64,000 nt of DNA from positions 3,049,501-3,113,500 of the forward strand of contig NZ_CP125619.1 in the NCBI RefSeq assembly GCF_030053115.1, in the 5' to 3' direction. Below, piece after piece: positions 61,393 to 64,000 of this stretch; position 1 is the first letter of the stretch, and each line of letters opens with the position of its first letter. Source of the DNA: Pseudomonas svalbardensis (GTDB taxonomy: Bacteria > Pseudomonadota > Gammaproteobacteria > Pseudomonadales > Pseudomonadaceae). Under the pieces are notes generated by a model that saw only the letters and a program-made list of their open reading frames with translations, did no database searches and was not told the DNA's origin. The translations under genes were made by a program, and so were the position numbers.

Positions 61393-62103
61393 ATGAACAG
61401 TTCCTTTGAGATGAACTCACTCGGCTACGGCTACCGTGCCTTGGTGATAGGCGCCAGTGGAGCGCTCGGCGCGGCGTTTTGTGAGTTGCTCAACGAAGAT
61501 CCACGATGTTCGGTTGTTCGTGAGCTGGGGCGCAACAGTGCTCCAGGATTGGATCTCGAAAAGCCCGACAGTATCGCCAGGGCGGCCACCGAATTAGCTG
61601 AAGAAGCCCCGTACCAGTTGATTTTACATGCTGCCGGTTTGCTTCATCGCGAAGACATCAAGCCTGAAAAAAGTTACACCTCTATTGAAGCGGATGCGCT
61701 TCAGGCGATATTCCAAGTCAACACACTCGGGCCTGCACTGGTTTTGCGTCACTTCCTGCCCTTGCTTGACCCTCGTGGTGCGATGGCAGTGCTCTCCGCC
61801 AAGGTGGGCAGCATCGGCGATAACCGTTTGGGCGGCTGGTATGCCTATCGCGCCTCCAAGGCAGCGTTGAACATGCTGATTAAAACGGCTGCGATCGAAC
61901 TGGCAAGAACCCGTCCTGAGACCCGCTTATTGAGCCTTCATCCCGGCACCGTCATTTCGGGCCTGTCACAACCCTTTCGTGGCGCCTCTGCAGCCAGGCC
62001 GGCAAGTAATGCTGCTCATGAGTTGTTATCACTGATTGACCGTTTGACGCCTGCCGACAGCGGCCATTTTTTTGCTTATAACGGAGAACGCCTACCTTGG
62101 TAG
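61393..62103 (+). CDS. Short-chain dehydrogenase/reductase
   Basis: 236 residues from the ATG at 61393 (GAGAGGCG upstream); the open frame to 61231 overlaps folE and is not used. Rossmann motif ALVIGASGALGAAF (G-x3-G-x-G), the substrate strand VLSAKVGS with catalytic Ser and YRASKAALNML (Tyr-x3-Lys). C-terminal LHPGTVISGLSQPFRG is typical of the SDR subfamily found beside photolyases (CsgA-like/Rossmann fold). The 35-bp gap to folE suggests pterin- or quinone-type reduction, e.g. dihydromonapterin-like chemistry, but this is inference. Confidence 0.9.
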   Translation: MNSSFEMNSLGYGYRALVIGASGALGAAFCELLNEDPRCSVVRELGRNSAPGLDLEKPDSIARAATELAEEAPYQLILHAAGLLHREDIKPEKSYTSIEADALQAIFQVNTLGPALVLRHFLPLLDPRGAMAVLSAKVGSIGDNRLGGWYAYRASKAALNMLIKTAAIELARTRPETRLLSLHPGTVISGLSQPFRGASAARPASNAAHELLSLIDRLTPADSGHFFAYNGERLPW

Positions 62104-62116
62104 GCAGGAGTGAACC

Positions 62117-62422
62117 ATGAATCTGCAAGCGTTGACCGAACGGGCCGCGAATGGCGAAGTACGCGAGTTGGAGCTGCTGTCGCTGGAGGGCGGTTTTTAT
62201 CTGGCGCGAGTCAGGCTGGATCACGGACAGTTCACTTTGCTGGACGATGCAGCGAAGCCTATGCACCTTCGCTCGATCAATCACCTGCGTGAGTTATTGC
62301 AGCTCGTCCCGCCATTTCCCTGCGCGCTCGTGCAGCAATGTGTCCATGACGAGATGTGCGGCTCACGTGAAGGGCCCATCGAGTCGTTGCGCATTCCTTT
62401 CTCGCTGGCGGCGCCCAAGTGA
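62117..62422 (+). CDS. DUF6482-type small protein
   Basis: 101 residues, ATG 13 bp after the SDR stop behind AGGAG. LELLSLEGGFYLARVRLDHG, then MHLRSINHLRELLQLVPPFP and LVQQCVHDEMCG are the known pattern of this family of short proteins in Pseudomonas. Its role is unknown. It is translated as part of the operon; its end overlaps an in-frame GTG of the photolyase gene by 4 bp. Confidence 0.8.
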   Translation: MNLQALTERAANGEVRELELLSLEGGFYLARVRLDHGQFTLLDDAAKPMHLRSINHLRELLQLVPPFPCALVQQCVHDEMCGSREGPIESLRIPFSLAAPK

Positions 62423-62448
62423 GTCACATTCCGCCGGGATCCGGTGAA

Positions 62449-63987
62449 ATGAACAAAATTCGCCGACTCTGCCTGATCCTGGGCGACCAATTGTCCTTCG
62501 ACCTGGCCTCATTGCAGGGACTGGATCCTGAGCGCGATACGGTTCTGTTAGTCGAGGTGATGGAGGAAGCCAGCCACGTACCCCATCACCCGCAAAAAAT
62601 CGCCCTGATCTTCAGTGCGATGCGCCATTTTGCCGAGGCGTTGCAGCAGCGCGGTATCCGCGTGCAATACGTCACCCTCGATGATCCACACAATAGCGGC
62701 TCGGTGCCGGGCGAATTACGGCGCTGGCAGTCGCTGCTGCAACCCGATGAACTGCTCGTCACAGATTGCGGTGACTGGCGCCTGGAGCAGTCGCTGAAAG
62801 ATTGTGGCTTGGCGATCCAGTGGCATACCGATACCCGTTTTCTCTGCACCCGACTCGAGTTTGCGTCCTGGGCCGAAGGCAAAAAGCAGCTGCGCATGGA
62901 GTTCTTCTACCGTGAGATGCGACGCAAGAGTGGCCTGTTGCTCAACGGCGACGGCAGCCCGGTCGGCGGCGCCTGGAACTTTGATGCCGAAAACCGCAAG
63001 GCACTTCCCAAAGGCTTGAGAGCCCCCTCGCCCATGCGCTTTTCGGCAGATGCGATAACCCAGGACGTGCTGTCGCTGGTCGAAAAAAACTTCTCCAGCC
63101 ACTACGGCGCACTCGACACCTTTGACTACCCGGTAACCCACGCCGATGCCCAAGCGTTGTGGGACTACTTCCTCGACTGGGGTCTGGCAGCCTTCGGCGA
63201 CTACCAAGATGCGATGGCCAGTGATGAACCCTTCCTGTTCCATGCGCGGATCAGCGCCGCGCTGAATATTGGCCTGTTGGATCTGCGTCAATTGTGCAGC
63301 GACGTCGAGGCAGCGTATTGGGCACACAGCATTCCATTAAACGCTGCCGAAGGCTTTATCCGTCAATTCATTGGCTGGCGTGAATATGTACGGGGCGTCT
63401 ACTGGCTGAAAATGCCCGACTACGCCGGCGGCAATAAGTTTGGTAACAGCAGGCTGCTTCCAGAGTTCTATTGGACAGGCGACACCAAGATGAACTGCAT
63501 GGGCCAGGCAATCGGCCAAAGTTTGAAACATGCCTATGCCCACCACATCCAGCGGCTGATGGTGACCGGCAACTTTGCGCTGCTGGCCGGCATCGCGCCG
63601 AGCCAGATTTGCGACTGGTACCTGGCGATCTACATGGACGCGTTCGACTGGGTCGAACTGCCCAACACACTGGGCATGGTGATGCATGCCGATGGCGGCT
63701 ACCTGGGCTCCAAGCCTTACTGCGCGAGTGGCCAATATATAAAGCGCATGTCGGATTACTGCCGTAACTGCGCGTACAAAGTCAGTGAAAGCACGACGGA
63801 CGACGCCTGCCCTTTCAACTCGCTTTACTGGCATTTTCTAATGCGTCACGGCGACCTTTTGCGCAGCAATCAGCGCATGGGCATGGTATACAAAAACCTC
63901 GATCGTATGACTGAATCCAAGCAGCAAGCGCTCTGGGATCGTGGCCAGAAACTGCTTGCCAAACTGGATGCCGGGGAGTCGTTTTGA
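62449..63987 (+). CDS. FeS-containing cryptochrome/photolyase-type protein (FeS-BCP, PhrB-like)
   Basis: 512 residues from the ATG at 62449 (GGTGA site); a GTG at 62419 overlapping the previous gene would add ten residues. LILGDQLSFDL opens the antenna-binding domain. The catalytic domain includes FIRQFIGWREYVRGVYW, HAYAHHIQRLMVTGNFALLAG and DAFDWVELPNTLGMVMHADG. Four cysteines (MNCMG, YCRNC, DACPF) have the C-x2-C-x12-C spacing of the 4Fe-4S cluster in prokaryotic (6-4) photolyases and CryB. It repairs UV (6-4) photoproducts using FAD. Last complete gene; another may start with the TTG at 63984. Confidence 0.93.
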   Translation: MNKIRRLCLILGDQLSFDLASLQGLDPERDTVLLVEVMEEASHVPHHPQKIALIFSAMRHFAEALQQRGIRVQYVTLDDPHNSGSVPGELRRWQSLLQPDELLVTDCGDWRLEQSLKDCGLAIQWHTDTRFLCTRLEFASWAEGKKQLRMEFFYREMRRKSGLLLNGDGSPVGGAWNFDAENRKALPKGLRAPSPMRFSADAITQDVLSLVEKNFSSHYGALDTFDYPVTHADAQALWDYFLDWGLAAFGDYQDAMASDEPFLFHARISAALNIGLLDLRQLCSDVEAAYWAHSIPLNAAEGFIRQFIGWREYVRGVYWLKMPDYAGGNKFGNSRLLPEFYWTGDTKMNCMGQAIGQSLKHAYAHHIQRLMVTGNFALLAGIAPSQICDWYLAIYMDAFDWVELPNTLGMVMHADGGYLGSKPYCASGQYIKRMSDYCRNCAYKVSESTTDDACPFNSLYWHFLMRHGDLLRSNQRMGMVYKNLDRMTESKQQALWDRGQKLLAKLDAGESF

Positions 63988-64000
63988 AGAAGAGTGAACT

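Noticed and set aside
1..64000. tRNA or rRNA genes as island attachment sites
   Set aside because: No cloverleaf-like or rRNA sequence was recognised by eye anywhere, including at the island borders; a dedicated scan could still find one.

Overview
The window looks like a Pseudomonas chromosome. Supporting signs are an ArsC/ArsR/Acr3/ArsH/ArsJ arsenic cluster, remnants of an MvaT-type H-NS protein, IS66- and IS4-family elements, an OruR-type AraC regulator and a photolyase-folE-SDR light/stress cluster of the kind seen in pseudomonads. Typical metabolic genes lie at both ends. The roughly 48 kb between them are accessory DNA: mobile elements, broken genes and a dense set of nuclease, HEPN-like, protease and antitoxin-like genes.

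Layout: (1) 1-6.6 kb, arsenic resistance operon: two LMW-phosphatase-type arsenate reductases around arsR, Acr3-type pump, ArsH, a cysteine phosphatase, and the GAPDH/ArsJ pair that makes and exports 1-arseno-3-phosphoglycerate. (2) 6.6-11.4 kb, decaying DNA: a tyrosine recombinase plus a fragment of a second copy, frameshifted DUF2986, chalcone-isomerase-like and DUF3833 genes, a transposase tail, an SRPBCC protein and a TPR protein. (3) 11.2-15.3 kb, two mvaT-like tails, each followed by an IS4-family copy (both copies truncated), then a structurally complete IS66 element without target duplication. (4) 15.3-22.4 kb, two homologous tyrosine recombinases pointing away from each other across 2.7 kb of AT-rich repeat-laden DNA, with a third, catalytically degenerate recombinase in tandem with the right one. 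(5) 22.4-35.2 kb, defence-type genes: a Gabija-like pair (OLD nuclease plus small UvrD-like helicase), two HNH nucleases, a DUF4209 protein with an R-x4-H motif, a putative zinc-binding protein, and a two-gene unit of a caspase-like protease with a 206-residue helical partner. (6) 35.4-54.2 kb, a mosaic in which a small module (A, AbrB/MazE-like; B, unknown 134-residue protein; C, Xre/MbcA/ParS-type antitoxin) recurs in whole or part around single cargo genes: PD-(D/E)XK nuclease, viroplasmin/GIY-YIG fusion, membrane protein, DUF3800, a Fic-fold protein without the catalytic histidine, and two R-x4-H proteins. Seven short hairpins in one orientation punctuate this stretch. (7) 54.3-55.6 kb, small genes and a broken NuoL/DabB-like remnant. 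(8) 55.9-64 kb, UbiB-type kinase with DUF3429, a chemoreceptor, and the DCC-folE-SDR-DUF6482-photolyase operon; the chemoreceptor and this operon share an upstream motif.

Most interesting are the caspase/partner unit, the mosaic with its repeated module and same-orientation hairpins (a cassette-like arrangement with no integrase recognised inside it), the pseudo-Fic protein, and the recombinase locus with three paired palindromes. Family names come from motif recognition by eye; no database search was possible.
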